Shown here piece after piece: positions 53,875 to 62,461 of a stretch of DNA of 64,000 nucleotides (position 1 is its first letter; every line of letters begins with the position of its first letter). This DNA comes from an uncultured Lachnospiraceae bacterium (GTDB taxonomy: Bacteria; Bacillota; Clostridia; Lachnospirales; Lachnospiraceae), in contig CACZFI010000003.1 in the NCBI GenBank assembly GCA_902780405.1, positions 284,585 to 348,584 of the forward strand. Direction: 5' to 3'. The position numbers were made by a program, and so were the translations under genes. The notes beneath the pieces were generated by a model. It worked only from the letters and a program-made list of their open reading frames with translations, did no database searches and was not told the origin of the DNA.

Positions 53875-55077
53875 ATGGCATTATTCGAGAAGAAATTCTG
53901 TGATATCTGCGGTGAGAAGATCGGTATGCTCGGCAACCGCAAATTAGAAGACGGCAATATGTGTAAGGACTGTGCGTCAAAGCTCTCTCCCTTCTTTTCA
54001 GAGAGAAAGCACAGCACGATCGATGAGATCAAGGAGCAGCTTGCTTACCGCGAGGCGAACAAGCAGCAGGTTTCCGCCTTTCATCCGACAGCAACGTTCG
54101 GCGATTATTACAAACTCTACATTGACCAGAACATGGGCGCATTTGTGGTAAGCAGGAACACCAACTGGAGAGACAGCAATCCCGATGTGATTCCGCTTTC
54201 CTCTGTTTTGAACTGCAATCTTGATGTCAAGGAGAACAAGCATGAGCTGATGCGCGAGACTCCGGAAGGCAGAAAGAGTTACAATCCTCCCCGCTATGAG
54301 TATCATTATGATTTTGATTTCATTATCTCGGTGGACAATCCTTACTTTGACGAGATCCGCATGGATCTGTGCAGCTCCTCCGACAGACCGACCTCCATGC
54401 AGGATGCGAGATATGTCAGACTTCAGCAGGTGGCTATGCAGATGGAGACGGCCTTGACCGGACGCAGCAATATTTCCATGAGCGGCGGTATGGGCATGAA
54501 CGGCATGGGTATGAACGGCGGTATGGGTATGAATCCCGGGAACGCTGTGGGTGCGGCCGTGGCAACAGCCGTCAACATGATGATGGGCAACCAGAGCGGT
54601 ATGCAAAATCAGATGGGCGGTATGAACCAGATGGGTAGCATGAACAACATGGGCATGCAGAACCAGATGGGTATGAACCAGATGAACAATATGGGCATGC
54701 AGAACCAGATGGGCATGAACAACATGGGTATGCAGAACCAGATGGGTATGAACCAGATGAACAATATGGGCATGCAGAATCAGATGGGCATGAACCAGAT
54801 GAACAACATGGGCATGCAGAACCAGATGGGCATGAACCAGATGAACAACATGGGTATGCAGAACCAGATGGGTATGAACCAGATGAACAATATGGGCATG
54901 CAGAATCAGATGGGCGGCATGAACAACATGAACATGCAAAACCAGATGGGCATGAATCAGATGCCGAATCAGCAGATGAGTGCGATGAACCAGGCGGCCG
55001 GCGGCACATGGACCTGTGCATGCGGAACCACCAATACGGGTGCGTTTTGCGAGGGATGCGGCAATCCCAGACCCTAA
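53875..55077 (+). CDS. Zinc-binding protein with Met/Asn/Gln-rich tandem repeats
   Basis: 400 aa. N-terminal treble-clef-like zinc domain (CDICGEKIGMLGNRKLEDGNMCKDC, DUF4428-type) and a globular part (about residues 60-200). A low-complexity region (about 205-375) follows, built from MNNMGMQNQMGMNQ-type 14-residue units. The C-terminal zinc ribbon is WTCACGTTNTGAFCEGCG, matching the ribbons of the SPFH protein. It lies 66 bases after the SPFH gene and 19 bases before the next. Function unknown; the repeats could form a flexible or self-associating segment. Confidence 0.72.
   Translation: MALFEKKFCDICGEKIGMLGNRKLEDGNMCKDCASKLSPFFSERKHSTIDEIKEQLAYREANKQQVSAFHPTATFGDYYKLYIDQNMGAFVVSRNTNWRDSNPDVIPLSSVLNCNLDVKENKHELMRETPEGRKSYNPPRYEYHYDFDFIISVDNPYFDEIRMDLCSSSDRPTSMQDARYVRLQQVAMQMETALTGRSNISMSGGMGMNGMGMNGGMGMNPGNAVGAAVATAVNMMMGNQSGMQNQMGGMNQMGSMNNMGMQNQMGMNQMNNMGMQNQMGMNNMGMQNQMGMNQMNNMGMQNQMGMNQMNNMGMQNQMGMNQMNNMGMQNQMGMNQMNNMGMQNQMGGMNNMNMQNQMGMNQMPNQQMSAMNQAAGGTWTCACGTTNTGAFCEGCGNPRP
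54640..54960 (+). repeat. In-frame 42-bp tandem repeat (about eight units)
   Basis: About eight copies of a 42-base unit encoding MNNMGMQNQMGMNQ, with one unit shortened and one ending GG. In-frame, so copy-number changes would alter protein length without a frameshift. Confidence 0.88.
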
Positions 55078-55095
55078 GAAAGCGCGGAGGTTAAG

Positions 55096-56163
55096 ATGGC
55101 AAACGAATACAAATGTTCAAGCTGCGGCGGTGCGCTGGAGTTTGACAGTAAAACACAAAAGCTGATCTGTCCGTACTGCGGTGCGGTGCACGACGCTGCA
55201 GCTTATGATGCGGCGGCCGGCGGTGCGGCAGCACAGCAGCAGGCAGGGGGTTCTTCCTCCTGGAATATGCAAAGCGATAACTGGAATGTGGGTGAAGACG
55301 GCTTACTCACCTATGTCTGCGAGAATTGCGGCGGAGAGGTGGTCGGAGACGACACGCTTGCTTCTACAAGCTGTCCTTACTGCGACAGCCCCATTGTAAG
55401 GGCGTCCCAGTTTTCCGGCAGCCTGCGTCCGGACTTTATCATCCCCTTCAAGCTTGATAAGAAGGAAGCCAAGGCAAAGCTTTCCCGCTTCGTGTCCGGA
55501 AAGAAATTGGTTCCGAAGGTGTTTAAAGATCAGAAGCACATCGACGAGGTCAAGGGTGTATATGTACCTTTCTGGGTATTTGATGCGGACGTCTACGGAG
55601 AGGTAACCTACAACGCTACCAGAGAGCAAAACAACGGAGGACAGATCGAGGTCGGACATTTTGATGTCTTCAGAAGCGGCAACATGTCCTTCCGCAATAT
55701 CCCCATTGATGCATCCTCAAAGATGGAGGATGATCTGATGGATTCCATCGAGCCGTTTAACACAAATGAGGCGGTTCCTTTCACACCTGCGTACCTTGCC
55801 GGATATATGGCGGACAAGTACGACGTTTCCCCGCAGGAAGGTTTTGTGCGCGCGGACGAACGCATCAAAAAGAGCGTGGAAGAAGCAATGCGAAACACGG
55901 TGAAGGGATTCAATACCGCAACGCCGGTGGCGTCCAACATCAGCATGATGCAGGGACAGGCGAAATACGCACTTTATCCCGTATGGATCTTAAACACCAC
56001 GTGGCAGGGCAAGCACTACAGATTTGCAATGAACGGTCAGACAGGCAAATTTGTCGGCGATCTTCCGTACGACAAATCGGCTTACAAGCGTCAGCTTTTC
56101 TCCTTCGCGGGAATCGTATCCGCGATCGTATTCGGCGCGCTGTTCCTGCTCTGGCTGATATAG
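55096..56163 (+). CDS. Double zinc-ribbon membrane protein (YdjG-like)
   Basis: 355 aa. The N-terminal TFIIB-type zinc ribbon CSSCGGALEFDSKTQKLICPYCG is followed by a second ribbon VCENCGGEVVGDDTLASTSCPYCD. A large domain (about residues 115-325) with PFKLDKKEAKAKLSRFVSGK and VYVPFWVFDADV follows, and a C-terminal transmembrane helix (about 335-354, FAGIVSAIVFGALFLLWL) ends the protein. The order and domains match Bacillus subtilis YdjG. It lies between the Met-rich gene and the TPM gene, as ydjG precedes ydjH. Function in membrane stress is inferred from that family. Confidence 0.8.
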   Translation: MANEYKCSSCGGALEFDSKTQKLICPYCGAVHDAAAYDAAAGGAAAQQQAGGSSSWNMQSDNWNVGEDGLLTYVCENCGGEVVGDDTLASTSCPYCDSPIVRASQFSGSLRPDFIIPFKLDKKEAKAKLSRFVSGKKLVPKVFKDQKHIDEVKGVYVPFWVFDADVYGEVTYNATREQNNGGQIEVGHFDVFRSGNMSFRNIPIDASSKMEDDLMDSIEPFNTNEAVPFTPAYLAGYMADKYDVSPQEGFVRADERIKKSVEEAMRNTVKGFNTATPVASNISMMQGQAKYALYPVWILNTTWQGKHYRFAMNGQTGKFVGDLPYDKSAYKRQLFSFAGIVSAIVFGALFLLWLI

Positions 56164-56179
56164 GAAAGGAGGATGCGAT

Positions 56180-56992
56180 ATGAAAAAGATGATGAAGATT
56201 TATAAACTTACACTCGCGCTCCTCCTGCTGGCTGTTCTTACGCTCACCGTCTGCCCCATGCAGCTTCGCGCGGCGTCAGATACGGAAATCTATGTGGTTG
56301 ACAACGCGAACCTGATCGCTGACGGGGAGGAGGCTGCGCTAAACTCCCGCTTGGCTGAAATCAGCGCAAAGTACGACACCAATGTGATTGTTTACACGGA
56401 CAGCTCTCTGTATAACGTGACACCGCAGGAATGTGCGGATGCCATGCTCGACAGCGATGCATTTAAAAAGCGCGGCGGCGGTATCCTTTTTATGGTGAAT
56501 ACCGAGGACAACGACTGGGCTTTTTCAACCGTGGGTACAGGCATCACGGCCTTCACGGACGCAGGTCAGGAGTATATGATCGGAAAGATCAAGCCGAAGC
56601 TGTCCGACAAGGCGTATGACAAGGCTTTCAATATCTATGCGGATCTTGCGGATGATTTTCTGAAGCAGGCTGCGACAGGCAAGCCTTATGACAAGGGAAA
56701 TCTTCCAAAGGGCCCTTTTCAGGCGGTAAAGGATGCCATAATCGCAATCGTTGCGGGCTTCCTGGCTTCCCTTGCAAGAGTGACCAAGTTAAAAGGTGAG
56801 ACCAAGACCGTAAAGAAGGCGACCAAGGCGACGACCTACCTTGTGGGAGGCGTTACGCTTGCGGGCGCACAGGAAGTATACAGAAACAGTGAGTTCCGCC
56901 CGGTAGTCAGAAGTACCGGCGGCGGTGGCGGAAGCTCCACGCATGTTTCCTCGTCCGGCACGGTACACGGCGGAAGCTCCGGCAAGTTTTAG
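56180..56992 (+). CDS. TPM-domain membrane protein (YdjH-like)
   Basis: 270 aa. Signal/anchor segment (about residues 6-30), then a TPM domain (about 35-170; VVDNANLIADGEEAALNSRLAEIS, YDTNVIVYTDSS) as in YdjH/YgcG, and a hydrophobic stretch (about 185-203). The Gly/Ser-rich C-terminus ends GGGGGSSTHVSSSGTVHGGSSG. TPM domains have been linked to phosphatase or membrane-repair roles; activity cannot be read here. Last gene of the SPFH operon, 16 bases after the zinc-ribbon gene, with GGAAAGGAGG. Confidence 0.82.
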   Translation: MKKMMKIYKLTLALLLLAVLTLTVCPMQLRAASDTEIYVVDNANLIADGEEAALNSRLAEISAKYDTNVIVYTDSSLYNVTPQECADAMLDSDAFKKRGGGILFMVNTEDNDWAFSTVGTGITAFTDAGQEYMIGKIKPKLSDKAYDKAFNIYADLADDFLKQAATGKPYDKGNLPKGPFQAVKDAIIAIVAGFLASLARVTKLKGETKTVKKATKATTYLVGGVTLAGAQEVYRNSEFRPVVRSTGGGGGSSTHVSSSGTVHGGSSGKF

Positions 56993-56999
56993 GGTGTTT

Positions 57000-57028
57000 T
57001 TGCAATTACCTTTGCAAATGTGTATAAT
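57000..57028 (+). promoter_or_regulatory. Predicted promoter upstream of the repeat-rich membrane protein
   Basis: TTGCAA (57000-57005), 17-base spacer, TATAAT (57023-57028), 32 bases upstream of the start. Confidence 0.75.
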
Positions 57029-57059
57029 AGGAACATCATTAAAAAAGGAGAGCTCACAG

Positions 57060-58724
57060 ATGGATAATCAGATGAATCAGACGCCCTCGTCTGAGGAGGG
57101 AACCACAGTGCTGACCTCAGCACCTGATTTCTCCGGACAGGGTATGGGAATGCCGCAACCCGGCGCATTTACTCCCAGTTTTACAGAACAAGGACAGACG
57201 GGACCCCTTCCCGGACAGCCGGCAGGCGGTATGGCACCGCAGGGTATGGGAATGACAGGTCCGATGGCAGGCGGCGGTATGCAGTCTCCGATGGGCGGCA
57301 TGGCACCGCAGGGCATGGGCATGCAGCCGATGGGTCAGACAGGTCCTCTTCCCGGAAACGGTATGGGTATGCAGTCTCCGATGGGCGGTATGGCACCGCA
57401 GGGCATGGGCATTCAGCCGATGGGTCAGACAGGACCCATTCCCGGAAACGGTATGGGCATGCAGTCTCCGATGGGCGGTATGGCACCCCAGGGTATGGGT
57501 ATGCAGCCCGGCTTGAATCCGATGTTTGGCGGAAACGGCGGCGCAACGCCACCGAAGAAGAAACATACGGGACTTATTATCGGGATTATAGCCGCAGTTT
57601 TGCTGATAGCCGCAGCACTCTTAGTCTTCGTGTTTGATGTGTTCGGACTCTTCAAGAAGGAGGGCAAGGGACCCGAAGGAATTGCAAAACATTTTATCGA
57701 GTGCATGAATGACGCAGACGTCGACGGACTGCTGGCATGTATTCCCAAGGAAATGCAAAACGGAAAGACTTCTATGGCAGATCTCGGATCCAACAAGGAA
57801 GAGATCAAAGCCGCACTTGATATGATGAAGGGCTTCGGCATGAAGATGACGGTGCAGGAAGTCAAGTCCGTGAAGAACCTTGATGCAGCGACCGTGAAGT
57901 CGGATATTGATTCCAGGGACGGAGTAAATCTGAATATTTCGGAAGCTGCGGAGGTAACGCTTGCCGTGAATACCAAGGTGGAATTCATGGGAGAGAAGTC
58001 CGATGAGACGGCCGATGTTGTATTCACATGCGTAAAGATCGGCAGTAAGTGGTATGTTGTAGACATGAACAGCGGTGACAGTCAGGATACGACGGAGTGG
58101 TCCACCGAGCCGACCGAGACAGCAGCTTCGACGGAAGAACCTACGGACACAGCGACGGATACGACCACCGAGAGTGCAGGTCCGAGCAACGTTCCTTCCC
58201 ATGTAGTGGCAGCACCTGCGGGGCTGTCCGAGAATCTTGCGGATTTCCAGATCTACTTTGACGGTAAGGTGTACAAGGTTCCCTTCGATGCAAGTGAGCT
58301 TGCGGCTGACTGGAAGCTGGATGAGGAGATCGAGGAGGATGACAAAGAGCTTGATCCGAACGATGACTCCTGGCTCTATGAGATTGCCAACGACAAGTAC
58401 GACGAATGGTTCACCGCATACGTCAAGTATGTGAACCTCGACAGTGCAAAGAAACCTTATGATCAGTGTAAGATCTGTTACCTGAGCCTGGATATCGATT
58501 TCTGCGATACGGACAATGTTCCGGAGGTGATCATGCCGAAGGGCATCACATGGCATTCCTCCAAGGAGGATATCATCGCAGCTTACGGCGAGCCACAGTC
58601 GAACAACCACAGCGAATACAACGATATCCTTGATTATGAATTCAATGAGTACGATGATATTGAATTCTATGTGGACCCGGAGAAGGGACTCACGGAGATT
58701 GATATTTCTTTCTATTCGTACTAA
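57060..58724 (+). CDS. Membrane protein with Gly/Met/Pro/Gln repeats and two external domains
   Basis: 554 aa from ATG 57060 (AAAAAGGAGAG upstream; the earlier frame would run through the promoter). Residues about 10-160 are cytoplasmic low complexity with two-and-a-half 30-residue repeats (MQSPMGGMAPQGMGMQPMGQ...). One transmembrane helix is at about 165-190, then an NTF2-like/DUF4878-type domain (GPEGIAKHFIECMNDADVDGLL...KWYVVDM), a Thr/Glu linker, and a second globular domain. Its linker resembles those of the zinc-ribbon proteins at 36.3 and 53.9 kb, but no zinc ribbon is present. Probably senses or binds outside the membrane; function unknown. Confidence 0.72.
   Translation: MDNQMNQTPSSEEGTTVLTSAPDFSGQGMGMPQPGAFTPSFTEQGQTGPLPGQPAGGMAPQGMGMTGPMAGGGMQSPMGGMAPQGMGMQPMGQTGPLPGNGMGMQSPMGGMAPQGMGIQPMGQTGPIPGNGMGMQSPMGGMAPQGMGMQPGLNPMFGGNGGATPPKKKHTGLIIGIIAAVLLIAAALLVFVFDVFGLFKKEGKGPEGIAKHFIECMNDADVDGLLACIPKEMQNGKTSMADLGSNKEEIKAALDMMKGFGMKMTVQEVKSVKNLDAATVKSDIDSRDGVNLNISEAAEVTLAVNTKVEFMGEKSDETADVVFTCVKIGSKWYVVDMNSGDSQDTTEWSTEPTETAASTEEPTDTATDTTTESAGPSNVPSHVVAAPAGLSENLADFQIYFDGKVYKVPFDASELAADWKLDEEIEEDDKELDPNDDSWLYEIANDKYDEWFTAYVKYVNLDSAKKPYDQCKICYLSLDIDFCDTDNVPEVIMPKGITWHSSKEDIIAAYGEPQSNNHSEYNDILDYEFNEYDDIEFYVDPEKGLTEIDISFYSY
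57279..57512 (+). repeat. In-frame 90-bp tandem repeat, 2.6 units
   Basis: Units begin at 57279, 57369 and 57459; each codes for a 30-residue block beginning MQSPMGGMAPQGMGM. The third unit is partial (about 54 bases). Confidence 0.85.
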
Positions 58725-58737
58725 AGTATGCGATTCG

Positions 58738-58775
58738 CACGAGAGACGGTGTTCTGCCGCCTCTCGTGTTTTTTT
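58738..58775 (+). terminator. Terminator after repeat-rich membrane gene
   Basis: Eight-bp stem (58738-58745 with 58761-58768) enclosing an imperfect inner stem, followed by a run of T. Confidence 0.88.
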
Positions 58776-58847
58776 AGTCTGTTGTGGCACAAACGCAAGA
58801 TATATGGTAGAATACGTAGTTAGTTATGTACGAAAGGAGATCCCATC

Positions 58848-60944
58848 ATGTCGAACAATGTACCTGAGATGTACGGAAGTTTGGTTTTTAATAACAAGAT
58901 CATGCGTGAAAAACTCCCGAAGGATGTCTATAAAGCACTTCGGAAGACGATGGAAAATAATACGCACCTGGAGCTTGACGTGGCCAACTCTGTAGCGGTT
59001 GCTATGAAAGAGTGGGCGGTAGAGCATGGTGCAACACACTATACACACTGGTTCCAGCCGATGACAGGATATACCGCGGAGAAGCATGACAGCTTCCTCA
59101 CTCCGGTCGGAGACGGACAGGTGATCATGGATTTCTCCGGCAAGGAGCTTCGCAAAGGAGAGCCGGATGCGTCAAGTTTCCCTTCGGGCGGACTTCGTGC
59201 GACATTTGAGGCCAGAGGTTATACGGCATGGGATCCCACATCTCCTGCGTTTATCAAGGATAAGACCCTTTATATTCCCACGGCATTCTGTTCTTACAGC
59301 GGTGACTCTCTGGATAAGAAGACACCGTTACTTCGATCCATGGACGTATTGTCCAAGGAAGCCGTGAAGATCCTGCACAAACTCGGTCAGACCGAGATCC
59401 GTACCGTTCACACGACGGTGGGCGCAGAGCAGGAGTATTTCCTTGTGGATCGTGCGCTGTACGAGAAGCGTAAGGATCTGATCTTCACCGGACGTACCTT
59501 GCTCGGAGCTATGCCTCCGAAGGGACAGGAGATGGAAGATCACTATTTCGGCTCATTGAAGACAAGAGTTTCCGCCTTTATGCACGAGCTGGATGAGGAA
59601 CTCTGGAAGCTTGGTGTTCCTTCGAAGACGAAGCACAATGAGGTGGCACCTGCACAGCACGAGATGGCACCGGTTTTCGAGACTACGAACGTTGCGGTTG
59701 ATCATAACCAGCTTACCATGGAGGTTATGAAGAAAGTAGCGGAGCGTCACGGATTGGCATGCCTTCTTCATGAGAAGCCTTTTGAAGGAATTAACGGATC
59801 AGGCAAGCACAACAACTGGTCCATCACAACAGACAGCGGTGTGAACCTTCTCGATCCCGGCAAGACACCGGCAGAGAATCTCCAGTTCCTGGTATTCCTC
59901 GTTGCGGTGATCAAAGCGGTAGACGATCATGCAGATCTGCTTCGCGTATCTGCAGCCAGCGCCGGCAACGATCACAGACTTGGCGCAGATGAGGCACCCC
60001 CTGCCATCATTTCCATTTTCCTGGGAGATGAGCTTGCGGCAGTGCTTGACTCTATCGAGAACGGTACATTTTTTGAGCAGCAGGCAAAGGTGCGCATGGA
60101 GACAGGCGCAGCGGTTCTGCCGCACTGGTCAAGAGATACGACAGACAGAAACAGAACTTCACCCTTCGCTTTCACAGGCAATAAATTCGAATTCAGATCC
60201 CTCGGTTCCGCGCATTCCGTTGCGGACCCGAACATTATGCTTAACACCGCGGTAGCGGATACACTGGCACAGTTCAATGAGTCCTTAGAGGGTGTTGAGC
60301 CCGAGAAGATGGAGGATGCGGTGCGAGAGCTGCTCCGCCGTACCATCAAGGATCATAAGCGAATCCTCTTTGACGGTGACGGTTATACCGAGGAGTGGGT
60401 TGCAGAAGCGGAGTCGAGAGGCTTGCTCAACCTTCCTTCCACACCGGTTGCGCTTCCTTATCTCGTGAAGGAAAGAAACATCGAGATGTTTGTGAAGCAT
60501 GGTGTGCTGACCGAGAAGGAACTCAAGTCCAGATACGAGATCCAGCTTGAGAAGTACTGCAAGACCATCCGGATCGAAGATCGTACTCTGCAGAGTATGC
60601 TGAGCCATCAGTTCCTGCCGGCTTTAATGACCTATGCGGACAAACTTTCCGAGTCTATCCAGAGAAGAAAGGCTGTCGGTACATTTGGCTGCGAGGCTGA
60701 GATGGAGCAGCTTGGTGTTATCACCGACGCTTACAATGATATCTACAAGAAACTGGCAAAACTGAAAGAGGACACCGCGACGGTGGAGGGAATGACCGAT
60801 ATGCAGAAGGCTGCGGAATTCTATCACGACACCATCCTTGCGGATATGGAGGACTTGAGAACAAGCGCAGATGCCGTTGAGGACTATCTGCCTCAGAACA
60901 TGCTTCCGTACCCGAGCTACGAGGAATTATTGTTCTCAGTATAA
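58848..60944 (+). CDS. glnN: Glutamine synthetase type III (GlnN)
   Basis: 698-aa ATP-dependent ammonia-glutamate ligase. Length and sequence fit the type III family (about 700), not GlnA (about 440). Visible signatures are EQEYFLVDRALY, KTKHNEVAPAQHEMAPVFE, INGSGKHNNWSIT and RVSAASAGNDHRLGADEAPPAIISI. It is the high-affinity ammonia assimilation form common in rumen and gut Clostridia and Bacteroidetes. No adenylylation site of the GlnA-I type is expected. The start has GAAAGGAG at 58835-58842. No nitrogen regulator is adjacent. Confidence 0.96.
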   Translation: MSNNVPEMYGSLVFNNKIMREKLPKDVYKALRKTMENNTHLELDVANSVAVAMKEWAVEHGATHYTHWFQPMTGYTAEKHDSFLTPVGDGQVIMDFSGKELRKGEPDASSFPSGGLRATFEARGYTAWDPTSPAFIKDKTLYIPTAFCSYSGDSLDKKTPLLRSMDVLSKEAVKILHKLGQTEIRTVHTTVGAEQEYFLVDRALYEKRKDLIFTGRTLLGAMPPKGQEMEDHYFGSLKTRVSAFMHELDEELWKLGVPSKTKHNEVAPAQHEMAPVFETTNVAVDHNQLTMEVMKKVAERHGLACLLHEKPFEGINGSGKHNNWSITTDSGVNLLDPGKTPAENLQFLVFLVAVIKAVDDHADLLRVSAASAGNDHRLGADEAPPAIISIFLGDELAAVLDSIENGTFFEQQAKVRMETGAAVLPHWSRDTTDRNRTSPFAFTGNKFEFRSLGSAHSVADPNIMLNTAVADTLAQFNESLEGVEPEKMEDAVRELLRRTIKDHKRILFDGDGYTEEWVAEAESRGLLNLPSTPVALPYLVKERNIEMFVKHGVLTEKELKSRYEIQLEKYCKTIRIEDRTLQSMLSHQFLPALMTYADKLSESIQRRKAVGTFGCEAEMEQLGVITDAYNDIYKKLAKLKEDTATVEGMTDMQKAAEFYHDTILADMEDLRTSADAVEDYLPQNMLPYPSYEELLFSV

Positions 60945-60956
60945 TAACGGTAAAAC

Positions 60957-60990
60957 AAAAGACCGCTGTGGGAAACTATGGCGGTCTTTA
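60957..60990 (+). terminator. Terminator after glnN
   Basis: Nine-bp stem AAAGACCGC (60958-60966) with GCGGTCTTT (60981-60989), 14-base loop; upstream A-run and weak downstream T content. Confidence 0.7.
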
Positions 60991-61013
60991 CTTCAATAAG
61001 AGAGGAACGGATT

Positions 61014-61955
61014 ATGAAGATATTGGTAACTGGTGTGGCCGGGCAGCTTGGCCATGATGTGATGAATGAACTTGCGGCACGCGGTTTGGAAGGCGTCGGA
61101 AGCGATATTGCGGATCAGTACAGTGGTGTGGATGATGGGTCCGCAGTGATAGAGATGCCGTATGTGAAGATGGATATAACGGATGCTTCGGAAGTGTCAC
61201 GCGTAATCGGTGAAGTCCATCCGGACGCAGTGATTCACTGCGCGGCATGGACGGCGGTGGATGCTGCGGAGGATGAGGATAAGCAGGAGAAGGTGCGTGC
61301 GATCAATGTGGATGGCACAAAGCACATCGCTGTGGCATGCGCCGATGCAGGTGCGAAAATGATGTACATTTCCACGGATTATGTGTTCGATGGTCAGGGT
61401 GAGACGCCCTGGCAGCCGGATGACAAGAATTACGCACCGTTAAATGTATACGGAGAGACAAAACTTGGCGGTGAACAAGCGGTGGCGAACGCATTAGACA
61501 AATTCTTTATCGTGCGTATTGCGTGGGTATTTGGCTTAAACGGTAACAATTTCATCAAGACGATGATCAAGATCGGTGAGAATCATGATGAACTCCGCGT
61601 GGTGGATGATCAGATCGGAACACCGACTTATACGCTTGATTTGGCAAGACTTCTTGTGGATATGATCGTAACGGAAAAGTACGGTTATTATCATGCTACA
61701 AATGAAGGCGGATACATCAGCTGGTATGATTTTGCGACTGAGATCTTTCGTCAGATGGCAGCGCGCGGTAAGGAGGCGTATGATGAAAACCACCTTCGCG
61801 TGCACGGTGTAACGACGGAGGAGTACGGCATTTCCAAAGCAAAGCGTCCGTTCAACTCAAGGCTTGACAGGAGTAAACTGGCGGAACAGGGATTTACGCC
61901 GCTTCCGGACTGGAAAGATGCCGTGGCAAGATATCTGGATGAGATCGGAGCCTGA
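61014..61955 (+). CDS. dTDP-4-dehydrorhamnose reductase family protein
   Basis: 313-aa NAD(P)-dependent SDR of the RmlD type, which makes dTDP-L-rhamnose for surface polysaccharide. Rossmann motif VTGVAGQLGHDVMNEL, HCAAWTAVDAAEDE, STDYVFDGQG and the catalytic YGETK. ATG 61014 is chosen for AGAGAGGAAC; an earlier frame to 60978 lies within the glnN terminator. Other rml genes are not adjacent, so the family call is firm but the exact sugar product is not. It is followed after two bases by the YfcE-type gene and likely co-transcribed. Confidence 0.88.
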   Translation: MKILVTGVAGQLGHDVMNELAARGLEGVGSDIADQYSGVDDGSAVIEMPYVKMDITDASEVSRVIGEVHPDAVIHCAAWTAVDAAEDEDKQEKVRAINVDGTKHIAVACADAGAKMMYISTDYVFDGQGETPWQPDDKNYAPLNVYGETKLGGEQAVANALDKFFIVRIAWVFGLNGNNFIKTMIKIGENHDELRVVDDQIGTPTYTLDLARLLVDMIVTEKYGYYHATNEGGYISWYDFATEIFRQMAARGKEAYDENHLRVHGVTTEEYGISKAKRPFNSRLDRSKLAEQGFTPLPDWKDAVARYLDEIGA

Positions 61956-61957
61956 AC

Positions 61958-62449
61958 ATGTGGAAGGTTCTTATGATCAGTGATTCTCACGGGAATAACG
62001 ACGCGGTCCTCGCTGCCATGAAAAAGGCGGCGGAGTTTGATGCAGTGATTCATTTGGGAGATGTGGGCACGAATTATCTTGAACTTGAAAACAAGTGCCC
62101 CAAGCCCTTCTATCTTGTGCGTGGTAACTGCGATTATGACTACTCGCTGAAGCAGGTGATCATGCCGACCTTTGGCCCGCACAAGTTCTATTGTACACAC
62201 GGACATCTCTCCGGCGTGAGCGGAGGGTTGAATATTCTCCGCTATCAGGCCATGGAAGCGGGGTGCACGATCGCGGCCTTCGGACATATTCATGTGCCGG
62301 TTTGGTACGAGCCGGAGCAGGAGGGAGATCCGTATATCGTGAACCCCGGGAGTATCAGCAGACCGAGGCAGGAAGATCGAAAGAAGAGTTTCGCCGTGCT
62401 TACACTCGGTGATGACGGTTCGGTATCCTGCAGATTTGATTACATTTAA
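61958..62449 (+). CDS. YfcE-type metallophosphoesterase
   Basis: 163-aa calcineurin-like phosphodiesterase. Metal ligands are visible in ISDSHGN, HLGDVGTNY, RGNCDY, THGHLSG and GHIHVP; this is the MJ0936/YfcE subfamily. Natural substrate is unknown; YfcE itself cleaves phosphodiester analogues in vitro. It lies between the rmlD-type gene (two bases) and the rlmD-type gene (12 bases), suggesting a shared transcript. Confidence 0.9.
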   Translation: MWKVLMISDSHGNNDAVLAAMKKAAEFDAVIHLGDVGTNYLELENKCPKPFYLVRGNCDYDYSLKQVIMPTFGPHKFYCTHGHLSGVSGGLNILRYQAMEAGCTIAAFGHIHVPVWYEPEQEGDPYIVNPGSISRPRQEDRKKSFAVLTLGDDGSVSCRFDYI

Positions 62450-62461
62450 CAGGGAGTTTAT

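Noticed and set aside
53998..54939. A 313-codon minus-strand frame rich in His and Leu-His-Ala
   Set aside because: It is the complement of the Met-rich repeat tract and arises from its codon periodicity.
54640..54960. CRISPR-like regular repeat
   Set aside because: 42-bp units are in-frame coding repeats with no spacers.
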